DNA from: Bacteroidota bacterium
GTDB taxonomy: Bacteria; Bacteroidota; Ignavibacteria; Tepidaquicellales; Tepidaquicellaceae
Assembly (NCBI GenBank): GCA_018266835.1
Contig: JAFDZP010000002.1
Coordinates: 448,419 to 512,418 of the forward strand
Length of the DNA: 64,000 nucleotides
Direction: 5' to 3'
A model generated the notes under the pieces. That model was not told the DNA's origin. It did no database searches and worked only from the letters and a program-made list of their open reading frames with translations. The position numbers were made by a program, and so were the translations under genes. Shown here in pieces: positions 25,501 through 34,619 of the stretch. The first letter of the stretch is position 1. The number at the start of each line of letters is the position of its first letter.

Positions 25501-28410
25501 TTATTTAACAAGTATCATCTTCTTCACATCACTGAAGTTTGCTGATGTAAGCTTATAAAAATATGTTCCGCTTGAAAGTGATGATGCATTGAAATCAACA
25601 GCGTAATATCCTGCCTGCTGAACTTCATTCACAAGCTGTTTAACTTCTCTTCCAGAGATATCAAATATTTTCAGAGTAACAAAACTGTTAATTGCTAATT
25701 GATAATTGATAATTGTTGTCGGATTAAATGGATTGGGATAATTCTGCATCAATGCAAATTTATTTGGCACTCCGATAACAACTTCATTTTGTAAATCATA
25801 ATATTTATAATTTCCATTGTAATCAATTTGCTTCAGTCTGTAGTTATATCTTCCGCTGTTAAGTCCGTTATCTGTGAATGAATAATTTCTTGCCGTATTG
25901 GAATTTCCTGCACCGGTTACAAATCCGACCTTTGTCCATCCTGTTCCGAATGAATTTCTTTCTATCTCAAATCCTAAATTATTTTCTTCGCTCACTGTAC
26001 TCCAGTTCAGCATAACATTATTTCCGTTCACATTTGATGTGAAAGATGCAAGTTCAACGGGTAATGCATAAACTGCAGTGTTTAAATAAACTGAAATTGA
26101 ACTGCTGTTACCATCGGCGCAAATTAAATCTTTCTTACCATCTAAGTTAAAATCTGATGCTGCAACTCCCAGAGGTCCGCTGCCTGCAGCGTAGTCTGTC
26201 TTATTGTTAAAAACCGGAGTTGACGAGCCGGGGGTTGTATTATTTAAATACACAGAGCAATAATCTGTGCCGCCGGAAGCATTAGTATATCCTAAATCAA
26301 TTTTACCGTCACCGTTAAAATCTCCAGTGCAAATATAGTTGGCAGTCCGAGTTGTTGCAAAATCTGTTTTTGCAGAAAATGTTGGAGTCGTTGCTCCCAA
26401 TGTAGTTGTGTTAAGAAAAACTGAAATCACTGAGGCGTTACCACAGGCAATATCAAGTCTTCCGTCGCCATTAAAATCTCCCGAACTAAGACCATATGCA
26501 TTTCCTGTAACAGCAAAATCTGTCTTAGCAGTAAATGTAGGTGTTGATGCGCCGGGTGTTGTTGTATTAATGTATACTGAAATATTATTACCATCTCTGT
26601 TACCAACTATTATATCAGCCTTACCATCACCGTTAAGATCTGCAGCAACAATTTTATTCGGAGATGTACCGGTTGTAAAAGTTGTTTTAGCCGTAAATGA
26701 TGGTGTGGTAGAGCCGGGAGTTGTTGTATTAAGTAGAACGGACATTGAAGTATTATTCATATCTGTGCATGCCAAATCCGGTAATCCGTCGCCGTTAAAA
26801 TCTGCTGCGACTAAATAATTTGCTGCATTAGTAGCAGCAAAATCTGTCTTAGCTGTAAATGTTGGTGTTGATGCGCCCGGTGTGGTCGTATTAATATATA
26901 CTGAAATAAGAGAAGGACCATAATTGATGCAGGCTAAATCGGGTTTACCATCGCCATTGAAATCGGCACTCCAGATACCTATTACAAATTGGTTAGCAGC
27001 AAAAGTTGTAGCTGATGAAAAAGAAGGTGTAGATGCACCCGGAACAATTGTATTCAATGATACTGAAATAGTAGAAGAGCCATAGTTGGTACAGGCAAAA
27101 TCAGGTTTACCGTCACCATTAAAATCCCCGGAGCAAACATCTTGTGGAGCTCCTGTTGTAGATAAAACTGTCTGTGCAGAAAATGATGGTGCATTAGTGC
27201 TTAAATCTGTTGTATTTATAAAAACTGAAATACTGTTTCCTGTTCCGGTATTACAAGCAACATCCGGTTTGCCGTCACCGTTAAAATCTGCTACAATGGG
27301 GAAATATGGCTGTGAGGCAGTTGTATTATCTGTTCTTGCAAGTAAAGTTAATGATGATGCATTCGGAGCAGTATTATTTAAAAATACTGAAAACTGCGCT
27401 GCACCTCTCGATGCGCTTAAAATATCAGGTTTACCATCACAATTCAAATCGCCCACTCCGACTCCGAATGGAGTTGAGCCTACAGCCAAATCTGTTTTCG
27501 CTGTAAACGAAGGAGTTGCCGAACCTGTTGTTGTTGTATTTAAAAAATATGAAGCAGATGAAGAGCCTCTGTTTGCGCAGACGATATCAGGCTTACCATC
27601 AAGATTAAAATCAGCTATTGCCACTGACCATACAGTAGTACCTGCAGTAAAGTCTGCTCTTGTTCCAAAAGTAGGGGTTGAAGAGCCGACCGTTGTTGTA
27701 TTAAAGAATACTGAAACCGATGCTGCGGTGTTATTAGGTACTACAACATCCGGTAAACCGTCTCCGTTTAAATCTGCCACTGCCAAGTGTGTTGGGCCGG
27801 CAGGAGTAGCGAATGCAGTCATTGCTCCGAATGTCGGAGTAGATGCTCCGGGCGTTGTTGTGTTTATGAACACTCCTATTGTGTTTGCTAACTGATTTGC
27901 AACTACTATATCTAGCTTGCCGTCTCCGTTCATATCTTTCAATACAACTGAGTATGGATTTGTACCTGTGGCAAAATCTGTTTTTGCAGACATTGTCGGA
28001 GTTGAAGCTCCGGGTGTAGTTGTATTAAGAAAAACAGATGCAGTAGCACTTGTAGTATTAACTGCAACCAGATCTAACAATCCGTCACCATTTATATCTC
28101 CGGCTGAAACGCTATGCGGAGCAGTGCCCGTAGCAAAATCTGTCTGAGCAGAAAAAGAAGGTGTAGAAGAATTAATAGCTGTAGTGTTTAATAAAATTGA
28201 GATGCCGTTTAAATTCTGATTAGCAGTTACTAAGTCCTGCTTGCCGTCGCTGTTTATATCAACAGGAATCATAAACATAGCGCCTGCGCTGGATGTTATT
28301 GTAATATCCGTTTTCGTTGTAAAAGTTACCTGCGCGAATGTTCTTTCTGTAAAGAAGCATAAAACAATAAGCGCAATGAATAACTTAACAAAAGTAAGTT
28401 TTTTGTTCAT
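25501..28410 (-). CDS. Secreted T9SS cargo protein with 14 FG-GAP/VCBS repeats
   Basis: A 969-residue secreted protein with a signal peptide (1-26). Residues about 28-800 carry 14 FG-GAP/VCBS-type repeats of about 55 residues, each with a calcium-loop motif like DFNGDGKPD. Fourteen blades would make two seven-bladed propellers (inference). Linkers such as NTTTPGASTPTF are nearly identical from repeat to repeat, a sign of recent internal duplication. A fibronectin-III-like domain follows (LPVELASFTSNV...LNWSTVSEENNLGFEIER; about 800-880), then a CTD (MQNYPNPFNP, end MILVK). Integrin-like propellers usually bind proteins or sugars with calcium. Its close paralogue is the next gene upstream. Confidence 0.9.
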   Translation of the reverse strand: MNKKLTFVKLFIALIVLCFFTERTFAQVTFTTKTDITITSSAGAMFMIPVDINSDGKQDLVTANQNLNGISILLNTTAINSSTPSFSAQTDFATGTAPHSVSAGDINGDGLLDLVAVNTTSATASVFLNTTTPGASTPTMSAKTDFATGTNPYSVVLKDMNGDGKLDIVVANQLANTIGVFINTTTPGASTPTFGAMTAFATPAGPTHLAVADLNGDGLPDVVVPNNTAASVSVFFNTTTVGSSTPTFGTRADFTAGTTVWSVAIADFNLDGKPDIVCANRGSSSASYFLNTTTTGSATPSFTAKTDLAVGSTPFGVGVGDLNCDGKPDILSASRGAAQFSVFLNNTAPNASSLTLLARTDNTTASQPYFPIVADFNGDGKPDVACNTGTGNSISVFINTTDLSTNAPSFSAQTVLSTTGAPQDVCSGDFNGDGKPDFACTNYGSSTISVSLNTIVPGASTPSFSSATTFAANQFVIGIWSADFNGDGKPDLACINYGPSLISVYINTTTPGASTPTFTAKTDFAATNAANYLVAADFNGDGLPDLACTDMNNTSMSVLLNTTTPGSTTPSFTAKTTFTTGTSPNKIVAADLNGDGKADIIVGNRDGNNISVYINTTTPGASTPTFTAKTDFAVTGNAYGLSSGDFNGDGRLDIACGNASVISVFLNTTTLGATTPTFSAKTDFATTRTANYICTGDFNGDGKIDLGYTNASGGTDYCSVYLNNTTPGSSTPVFNNKTDYAAGSGPLGVAASDFNLDGKKDLICADGNSSSISVYLNTAVYALPVELASFTSNVNGNNVMLNWSTVSEENNLGFEIERNSFGTGWTKVGFVTGAGNSNTARNYSFTDNGLNSGRYNYRLKQIDYNGNYKYYDLQNEVVIGVPNKFALMQNYPNPFNPTTIINYQLAINSFVTLKIFDISGREVKQLVNEVQQAGYYAVDFNASSLSSGTYFYKLTSANFSDVKKMILVK

Positions 28411-28553
28411 TGGGGAAAAGTGTGAATTAGTTTTTAATGATTAATATTGGTGTGACCTCGTTTAGACGAAAAATATCATTTTCAGAGTAGTATTACAATT
28501 ATAAAATTTTGATGAAAATAATTCAGAAAGGTTTGCATTGAGCTGCATAAAAT

Positions 28554-28590
28554 AAAAAGCCTCTCCTAAAATAAAGAAGAGGCATTCACT
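28554..28590 (-). terminator. Intrinsic terminator after the 963-residue FG-GAP gene
   Basis: Stem GCCTCTTC/GGAGAGGC read on the minus strand, followed by TTTTTATTTT. It lies about 60 bases after the stop at 28648, separated from it by a 9-base tandem repeat. Confidence 0.75.
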
Positions 28591-28644
28591 TTACGAACTT
28601 TACAAACTTTACGAACTTTACAAACTTTACAAACCTTTAAAAAC
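28590..28644. repeat. 9-base tandem repeat, five to six units
   Basis: Units TTTACGAAC, TTTACAAAC, TTTACGAAC, TTTACAAAC and TTTACAAAC in a row, then a worn copy. The array fills the gap between the stop codon of the 963-residue gene and its terminator. Such arrays change length by slippage. Confidence 0.85.
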
Positions 28645-28647
28645 TTT

Positions 28648-31539
28648 TTACTTAATCACCACCATCTTCTTCACATCACTAAAATTATCAGTGGTAAGTT
28701 TATAAAAATATGTTCCGCTGGAAAGTCCTGCTGAATTGAAACTAACTGTATAATATCCCGCTGTCTGATTTTCATTTATTACGTTCATAACTTCCTTTCC
28801 TGTTACATCATAAACTTTAAGACTTACAAAGCTGTTAACTGCTAATTGATAATTGATAATTGTAGCAGGATTAAACGGATTCGGATAATTCTGCATTAAT
28901 GCAAACTTAGTTGGGATTCCTATCACAACTTCATTCTGCAATTCATAATATTTGTAATTTCCGTTGTAGTCTATTTGTTTCAATCTGTAAGAATATCTAC
29001 CGGTATTCAATCCTTTATCAATAAAAGAATAGCTTTGTGGTGCGTTCACTGTTCCATTACCTGCCGCAAAACCTATTTTGCTCCAATCTCCTCCGAAGAA
29101 ACTTCTTTCAATATCAAAGCCTGAATTATTCTCTTCCATAACTGTGTTCCAGTTCAATGTAACGCTGTTATTAACTACTGTTGATGTGAAAGATGAAATC
29201 TCAACCGGCAGAGGCAGTATTGATGTTGAAAGAAATACGGAGTAATAATTTGAACCTGTATATGCTACAGCTATATCCTTCTTAAAATCTCCGTTAAAAT
29301 CTGTAACAACTAATCCGCATGGTCCGGTTTGAGTAGCCATATCAGTTTTTGGCGCAAATGAAGGAGTTAGTGAACCGGGAGTAGTATTATTCAATGATAT
29401 TGAAATAGTATTAGACTGAAAATTTGATACAACTAAATCTATCAATCCGTCATTATTAATATCTCCGCTCGTGACAAAAACCGGCTGAATGCCGGTAACA
29501 AAATTTACCGCTGAAGAAAAAGAACAAGTCATTGTTCCCGGTGCGGTGTTATTCATTAAAACGGAAATATTGTTATCAGTTTGATTTGATACTGCAATGT
29601 CGGGCTTGCCGTCTCCGTTAAAATCCGCCACAGTTAGTGAAACAGCTCCGCTGCCTGCGGAAAAATCTAATTTGGGAAGAAATGAAACTGGACTCCCCGC
29701 AGGAGTATTATTTATAAAAACTGAAACGTTATTCGATGACTGGTTTACCACTGCAAAATCGGGTTTGCCGTCGAAATTAAAGTCACCTGTTTGAACGCAG
29801 CTTGGTCCGTTCCCCGTTACAAAATCTGTTTTAGGTAAAAATGAAGGAGTTGTTACTCCCAATGCTGTATTATTTATTAAAACAGAAGCTGTATTTGAAA
29901 TATTATTAGCAGCAACTAAATCAGGCTTACCGTCCAGATTAAAATCTGCAGCATCTGCCCATGAGGGTCCGCTGCCAACTGTAAAATCATTCTTAGTTGA
30001 AAATACTCCTAACGCGCCGCCGGGAACAACATTGTTTCCAAAAACAGAAACTGATGAAGAATTACTGTTAGCAGCAGCTAAGTCCGGTTTGCCGTCCATA
30101 TTAAAATCTGCCGAAACAACTGAATTAGGAATATCTCCTGTGAAAAAATTCCTGCGCTCGGAAAAAAGAGGATTCATAGAACCCACTCCCGCTTTATTAA
30201 TTTGTACAACTACACAATTATAACTCGGGCTCACGGTTGCTATATCTTTTTTTCCGTCCATATTAAAATCCTGAGATGTAATGTATGATTGATACTCGGC
30301 AAAAGTAAAATCTTTTCTGGTGCTGAACGAAGGTGTAGCAGTGCCCAGTGTCGATGTATTAAGATACAAAACCGCAGTAGTATTCGTTCCAAGAATATCC
30401 ATTTTTCCATCACCGTTAAAATCAGCATAACATATCCACGTAACACCTCCTTGAGGAATATCAAATCTTGTATGAAAATAAGGAATAAATGAACCTGCAG
30501 CCATTGTATCAAGAAAAATAGACATTGAATGGCACGCTGTCAGCATATCCGGTTTTCCGTCGTTATTAATATCCCCTACTTCAAATTGAAATGCATCGCC
30601 CGCATTTACAAAATCTTTTTTTGCTGTAAAAGTTGGCGTAGATGAACCCGGCGTAGTTGTGTTAATAAGAACAGCCAGCACAATTGTAGGCACGTGAATC
30701 ATATTCGTAGCGGCTATATCAAGCTTACCGTCTCCGTTAAAATCTGCCAGCCTTGTTACAGCTGTTCCTGAATCTGTAGGGAAATTTGTTGCTGCTGAAA
30801 AGGTTGGAGTAAAAGCTCCCGCCGCTGTGGTGTTTATAAAAGTTGAAAGAAATGTTTGCCCGTAAATAGGAACTACTAAGTCCGGCTTACCGTCATTATT
30901 AATGTCTCCAACTGCATGATCGTAAGGTGCCTCTCCCGTAGGAATTGCAATAACTAAAAAGGTTGCAATTGTATCTCCCGAAGTCATCATATTTGTGAAT
31001 ATAGTTACTGAATTACCTAGCTCATTGCAAACGGAAAAATCCAGTTTACCATCCTGGTTAAAGTCTCCTGTTTTAATTCCTTTAGGGAATGTTCCTGATA
31101 TAAAATCCTGTTTTACAGTGAAGGAAGGAGTCAATGAGCCGGAGGGTGTTTTATTAAAAAAGAGCGAAATAGTTGCAGCATTTGTATTTGCCGTTACAAT
31201 GTCCGGTTTACCGTCTGCATTAAAATCACCTGCTATAAGATGCTGTGAATAAGCCCCTGCACGAAAGGGAACTCCGGCTGTAAATGTTGGAGTAAAAGAA
31301 CCTGTGACAGTTGTATTAAGACATACCCGAACATCGTTTCCGCCAAATTCACCTACTGCAAAATCCGGCTTACCGTCAGTGTTGAAATCTGCTACAACAG
31401 TTCCCCACGGAGCCCAACCAAGCGGAAAACTTGTAGGAGAAGAAAATGTTAACTGGGCAGGTGTATCATTAATGATTAAAATTGAAAATAAAAGAAGAAT
31501 AAGAAGGAAAAATTTTAATGTGTAAGCTTGGTTTTTCAT
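28648..31539 (-). CDS. Secreted T9SS cargo protein with 14 FG-GAP/VCBS repeats (paralogue)
   Basis: A 963-residue secreted protein with a hydrophobic signal (about 8-28). It carries 14 FG-GAP repeats (about 35-790), each with a DxNxDGxxD loop; the last one (DFNGDFKKD) has lost its loop Gly. A fibronectin-III-like domain (LPVEISSFTSTV...LNWNTVMEENNSGFDIER) and a CTD (MQNYPNPFNP, end MVVIK) follow. It is the same in build and repeat number as the neighbour at 25501, so the pair arose by tandem duplication. A strong AAGGAG ribosome site lies 5 bases before ATG, but the leader can fold so as to hide it (see 31524-31585). The ligand is unknown. Confidence 0.9.
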   Translation of the reverse strand: MKNQAYTLKFFLLILLLFSILIINDTPAQLTFSSPTSFPLGWAPWGTVVADFNTDGKPDFAVGEFGGNDVRVCLNTTVTGSFTPTFTAGVPFRAGAYSQHLIAGDFNADGKPDIVTANTNAATISLFFNKTPSGSLTPSFTVKQDFISGTFPKGIKTGDFNQDGKLDFSVCNELGNSVTIFTNMMTSGDTIATFLVIAIPTGEAPYDHAVGDINNDGKPDLVVPIYGQTFLSTFINTTAAGAFTPTFSAATNFPTDSGTAVTRLADFNGDGKLDIAATNMIHVPTIVLAVLINTTTPGSSTPTFTAKKDFVNAGDAFQFEVGDINNDGKPDMLTACHSMSIFLDTMAAGSFIPYFHTRFDIPQGGVTWICYADFNGDGKMDILGTNTTAVLYLNTSTLGTATPSFSTRKDFTFAEYQSYITSQDFNMDGKKDIATVSPSYNCVVVQINKAGVGSMNPLFSERRNFFTGDIPNSVVSADFNMDGKPDLAAANSNSSSVSVFGNNVVPGGALGVFSTKNDFTVGSGPSWADAADFNLDGKPDLVAANNISNTASVLINNTALGVTTPSFLPKTDFVTGNGPSCVQTGDFNFDGKPDFAVVNQSSNNVSVFINNTPAGSPVSFLPKLDFSAGSGAVSLTVADFNGDGKPDIAVSNQTDNNISVLMNNTAPGTMTCSFSSAVNFVTGIQPVFVTSGDINNDGLIDLVVSNFQSNTISISLNNTTPGSLTPSFAPKTDMATQTGPCGLVVTDFNGDFKKDIAVAYTGSNYYSVFLSTSILPLPVEISSFTSTVVNNSVTLNWNTVMEENNSGFDIERSFFGGDWSKIGFAAGNGTVNAPQSYSFIDKGLNTGRYSYRLKQIDYNGNYKYYELQNEVVIGIPTKFALMQNYPNPFNPATIINYQLAVNSFVSLKVYDVTGKEVMNVINENQTAGYYTVSFNSAGLSSGTYFYKLTTDNFSDVKKMVVIK

Positions 31540-31585
31540 AAGCGCTCCTTAAAAATGTAAATCATTTTTTAAGGCACCCAAGCTT
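31524..31585 (-). promoter_or_regulatory. Nested leader hairpin that can hide the ribosome site of the FG-GAP gene
   Basis: Read on the minus strand, an inner stem CCTTAAAAAATG / CATTTTTAAGG (one bulge) takes up AAGG of the AAGGAG site at 31545-31550. An outer 8-bp stem AAGCTTGG / CCAAGCTT joins the leader (31578-31585) to codons 3-6 (31524-31531). The start codon (31537-31539) sits inside the outer loop. This is seen directly as complementary sequence. A regulatory role, for example temperature-sensitive translation, is inference. Confidence 0.5.
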
Positions 31586-31844
31586 GCCGTATAGCATCAG
31601 TAATCGAAAAAAACGTGAATAGAATTTATATTAAAGTTATACTTACTGAACGGTAAGAACAATTTAGAAATATTTCTCCGGTTTTATACACAATAAAAAT
31701 TTCTACTTATATAAAAATAATTCCCTATACCTTCAAATAGGGAACATTCGATTGAAATAATAAAAAATGATTTGTATTATGCTTAAGTAATAAAGCAAAC
31801 TTTTTCTGCTTTCAATGTACTCGTTGGGAAGCTAACATAATATA

Positions 31845-31966
31845 CATTCCCAGCGGGGAGGTTGGGAATGAGGTATAACTTTACCGCCGTTGTTGGTCTC
31901 CTGACCAACAACCACGAGAATGTGTGTGCCTTGCAGGATGGTTGTTGGTGAAAACACCAACAACGG
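31845..31966. repeat. Palindromes of the CATTCCCA and GTTGTTGGT families
   Basis: Three hairpins in 120 bases. CATTCCCA/TGGGAATG spans 31845-31870. GTTGTTGGT/ACCAACAAC with a CTCCTG loop spans about 31889-31912. GTTGTTGGTG/CACCAACAAC with an AAAA loop spans 31941-31964. The second has an identical 26-base copy at 32094-32119. Confidence 0.75.
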
Positions 31967-32001
31967 TGGATTGAACGGCTGAATGATGGTCGATACACAA
32001 G

Positions 32002-32036
32002 TCCCCCTCCTTACCAAGGAGGGGGCAGGGGGTGGT
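32002..32036. repeat. Palindromic intergenic repeat, copy 2 (CCCCCTCCTT family)
   Basis: TCCCCCTCCTT/AAGGAGGGGG with a 3-base loop, followed by CAGGGGGTGG. It matches the element at 25443-25482 in inverse orientation, including the second C-rich block. Confidence 0.7.
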
Positions 32037-32045
32037 TTAACGCAC

Positions 32046-32162
32046 TGCTTGTCATTCCCGCGAAAGCGGGAATCCAATCATGTTATTGCAACTCCGTTGT
32101 TGGTCTCCTGACCAACAACACCTGCTTGTCATTCCCGCGAAAGCGGGAATCCAATCATGTTA
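32046..32162. repeat. Two identical 40-base direct repeats with inner palindrome ATTCCCGC/GCGGGAAT
   Basis: The 40-base unit at 32046-32085 recurs exactly at 32123-32162. Each unit holds a hairpin ATTCCCGC-GAAA-GCGGGAAT. Between them lies a copy of the GTTGTTGGT palindrome (32094-32119), so the region looks like a duplicated compound repeat. The core resembles REP-like elements such as the dRS3 repeats of Neisseria (resemblance by eye only). Confidence 0.8.
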
Positions 32163-32453
32163 GATTATTACAATAATGTGAAAATTATGATGTTGTTAGT
32201 CCCCTGCTCAGTAACTATGTGCTTGTGATTTAAAATATAAAAAATGTTTACCTATTAGTACTAATGGGTAACACTGCATTTTTTTAATTGACAGATTTTT
32301 GTACGTTGCAAAGTACTTTTTTGATGGGAAAAACAGACAGAAAAATTCGAAAAGTCCTGTATTAGAATAACAGTATTTTAGAGGAAAACTTACGAGGGGG
32401 CGTAAAATTTATAATTAAGAAATCAGTAGTTTATTGGGGGCAGAATTGACATA

Positions 32454-32488
32454 AAAAAAGCCCTTCAGATTTTAATCTAAAGGGCTTA
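32454..32488 (-). terminator. Intrinsic terminator after tRNA-Lys
   Basis: Stem AAGCCCTT(T)AGATT / AATCT(G)AAGGGCTT on the minus strand, followed by seven T. It ends the atpD-atpC-tRNA-Lys unit. Confidence 0.85.
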
Positions 32489-32494
32489 GATGAG

Positions 32495-32566
32495 TGAGAC
32501 CGGGTGGATTCGAACCACCGACCTACGGCTTAAAAGGCAGTTGCTCTACCGCTGAGCTACGGTCCC
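32495..32566 (-). tRNA. tRNA-Lys (anticodon TTT)
   Basis: A 72-base cloverleaf read on the minus strand. Acceptor stem is GGGACCG/CGGTCTC, the D arm is GCTC/GAGC, the anticodon loop is CTTTTAA (anticodon TTT) and the T arm is GGTGG-TTCGAAT-CCACC. The discriminator is A and CCA is not encoded. The anticodon stem ACTGC/GCCGT has one T-C mismatch. It lies 16 bases after atpC and just before a terminator. Confidence 0.92.
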
Positions 32567-32582
32567 ATCTTACAACTAAAAA

Positions 32583-32993
32583 TTATTTATTGGATGCTAA
32601 TTTTATGCGGTTCTTAGCTCTTTCAGCTTCAATTTTAGCAATTTGCTTCTGGTGATACATGTTTTCAGCGTTCAGAATTTCTTCGGCGCGCCGAAGAGCT
32701 TGTTCAGCTCTTTCAACATTGATTTCTTCCTGAGATTCAACAGCATCTGCTAAAATAATAACAGTGTTATTATTTACCTCAAGAATACCTGAGCTGATTG
32801 CAAAGAATTGAGTTCTGCCTTCTTCAGTTACAATTTTAATTGTTCCGATTTTTAAGGAGGAAATTAAAGGAGCATGTCTGTATAAAACCTGGAAACCGCC
32901 AAGCTCTCCGGGTGCAGTAACTGAAGTTACTTTACCTGAGAAAACGGTCTTTACAGGGCTGACAATATCTAACTGAATTAATTTATCTGACAT
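32583..32993 (-). CDS. atpC: F1 ATP synthase epsilon subunit
   Basis: A 136-residue subunit of the F1 rotor stalk that couples rotation to catalysis and can brake ATP hydrolysis. The N-terminal beta-sandwich (LDIVSPVKTVFSGKVTSVTAPGELGGFQVLYRHAPLISSLK, shown here only as recognised family segments such as VTAPGELGGF and HAPLISSL) is followed by the C-terminal helical hairpin (INVERAEQALRRAEE onward). Length is normal. It follows atpD by 50 bases. The other F1Fo genes are not in this window; the separate atpD-atpC pair is a known layout in Bacteroidota/Chlorobi. Confidence 0.96.
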   Translation of the reverse strand: MSDKLIQLDIVSPVKTVFSGKVTSVTAPGELGGFQVLYRHAPLISSLKIGTIKIVTEEGRTQFFAISSGILEVNNNTVIILADAVESQEEINVERAEQALRRAEEILNAENMYHQKQIAKIEAERAKNRIKLASNK

Positions 32994-33043
32994 TAAAAAT
33001 AAAGTCTAATCTAAAATTTGTTACTTGAGTCTTTTAAAAGATC

Positions 33044-34477
<1,434 letters not shown>

Positions 34478-34562
34478 TTAACGATAAACACAAATATAGC
34501 CATTTTACGTGAAAGATAAAAGAGGAAAAAAGCGGGATTTATCTTCTATTTTCTGAATAAAA

Positions 34563-34602
34563 CAAAAAATCCCCTTTTCAATAAAGAAAAGAGGATTTTT
34601 AT
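34563..34602 (-). terminator. Intrinsic terminator after glmS
   Basis: Stem AAAATCC-CTTTTC / GAAAAG-GGATTTTT with one mismatch. T-rich on the minus strand, 20 bases after the glmS stop. Confidence 0.8.
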
Positions 34603-34619
34603 CCGTTACAAAATGAATA

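Larger units (their letters stand above)
31540..32494. other. Non-coding stretch rich in palindromic repeats
   Basis: About 950 bases without a credible gene. From 31586 to 31780 it is AT-rich, with one hairpin TTCCCTA/TAGGGAA (31721-31744) that has TTATTTTTAT after it on the minus strand, an orphan terminator-like site. From 31845 to 32162 it is packed with palindromes (listed separately). From 32170 to 32450 nothing was recognised. The terminator at 32454-32488 closes the atp/tRNA unit. Short ORFs here translate the repeats (for example a frame reading MDSRFRGND) and are not genes. Confidence 0.65.

Noticed and set aside
27086-27895. A 269-residue plus-strand ORF opposite the FG-GAP gene, and similar long antisense ORFs at 26339-26818 and 27917-28147
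   Set aside because: They are the reverse-frame reading of the repetitive FG-GAP coding sequence; the translations are Leu/Pro/Ser/Val-rich, repeat with the same period and match no family.
28590-28644. Possible iteron-type origin or CRISPR
   Set aside because: Units are 9 bases without spacers and no replication gene is nearby; a simple tandem array explains it.
31783-32077. Short minus-strand ORFs in the repeat nest, one opening MDSRFRGND
   Set aside because: They translate the palindromic repeats themselves. The MDSRFRGND reading comes from the ATTCCCGC/GCGGGAAT element and is a familiar false protein.
32046-32162. Possible CRISPR array
   Set aside because: Only two 40-base copies with a spacer that is itself another palindromic repeat, and no cas genes.
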